Source: Verrucomicrobiota bacterium
Lineage (GTDB): Bacteria > Verrucomicrobiota > Verrucomicrobiia > Verrucomicrobiales > Verrucomicrobiaceae
Direction: 5' to 3'
DNA length: 6,492 nucleotides
Assembly (NCBI GenBank): GCA_009885275.1
Contig: VFKY01000314.1
Coordinates: 1 to 6,492, forward strand
The notes beneath the pieces are model-generated. The model worked only from the letters and a program-made list of their open reading frames with translations. It was not told where the DNA came from and did no database searches. The translations under genes and the position numbers were made by a program. Below are positions 6,394-6,492 of this stretch, piece by piece (position 1 is the first letter of the stretch; each line of letters begins with the position of its first letter).

Positions 6394-6421
6394 TTGCCTT
6401 TCCCTGTGACTGCGCTAGGCT
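6394..6421 (+). promoter_or_regulatory. Weak candidate promoter for the gene at 6448
   Basis: TTGCCT (6394-6399) and TAGGCT (6416-6421) are separated by 16 bases and lie about 27 bases before the ATG at 6448. Only the most conserved positions match the consensus. The placement, in the 123-base gap between divergent genes (measured from the TTG start), is sensible, but support is weak. Confidence 0.25.
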
Positions 6422-6447
6422 CCGCGCTCACCATTTCCAGCCATCTC

Positions 6448-6492
6448 ATGAGCGACAAGAAAAAAGACAAGGAAGCGCCCAACGCCTACAAA
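6448..6492 (+). CDS. Start of an unidentified gene (3' end outside window)
   Basis: An ATG opens 15 codons, MSDKKKDKEAPNAYK, that run to the right edge without a stop. The strongly charged, lysine-rich beginning is typical of a cytoplasmic N-terminal tail, such as those before a membrane segment or a folded domain, but no family can be named from 15 residues. It is divergent from the oxidoreductase gene. No Shine-Dalgarno sequence is seen, as for the other + strand genes here. It could be a chance ATG, though the orientation and spacing fit a real gene. Confidence 0.5.
   Translation, partial: MSDKKKDKEAPNAYK

Noticed and set aside
6313..6400. Promoter for the oxidoreductase on the - strand (AATAAT-like -10 near 6355-6362)
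   Set aside because: No acceptable -35 box lies at the right distance, so no site could be supported.

Overview
The window reads as a piece of a bacterial chromosome, most likely from the Verrucomicrobia/Planctomycetes group, with Verrucomicrobia favoured. The reasons are a secreted FAD-dependent oxidoreductase with a C-terminal golvesin/xanthan-lyase-like domain, a fucose-isomerase-like protein of a kind I associate with these phyla, and genes that mostly lack Shine-Dalgarno sequences. This assignment rests on family recognition only. No tRNA, rRNA, CRISPR array, insertion sequence or phage gene was seen.

Left part (1-2520, + strand): the 3' part of a large sugar-isomerase-like gene, whose start lies left of the window, is followed after 3 bases by a gene of the DapA/NanA class I aldolase family. 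The two look co-transcribed. They may act in one carbohydrate or sugar-acid breakdown route: an isomerase step, then pyruvate-releasing aldol cleavage. The aldolase has the Schiff-base lysine but lacks the arginine typical of true dihydrodipicolinate synthase.

Centre (2521-3576, + strand): a standard rplM-rpsI operon (ribosomal proteins L13 and S9). It has a consensus-like promoter in front and a very clean symmetric terminator behind.

Right-centre (3577-4152, + strand): an AT-rich promoter region with an inverted repeat leads into a 165-residue protein that I do not recognise.

Right part (4207-6312, - strand): a secreted FAD-dependent oxidoreductase convergent with the unknown gene, only 54 bases apart. 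A divergent gene starts at 6448 and runs off the right edge after 15 codons.

I see no clear new multi-gene system. The most useful leads are the unknown 165-residue protein and its control region, the isomerase-aldolase pair with its unassigned substrate, the start-codon choice of the oxidoreductase, and the near absence of Shine-Dalgarno sequences even before the ribosomal protein genes.
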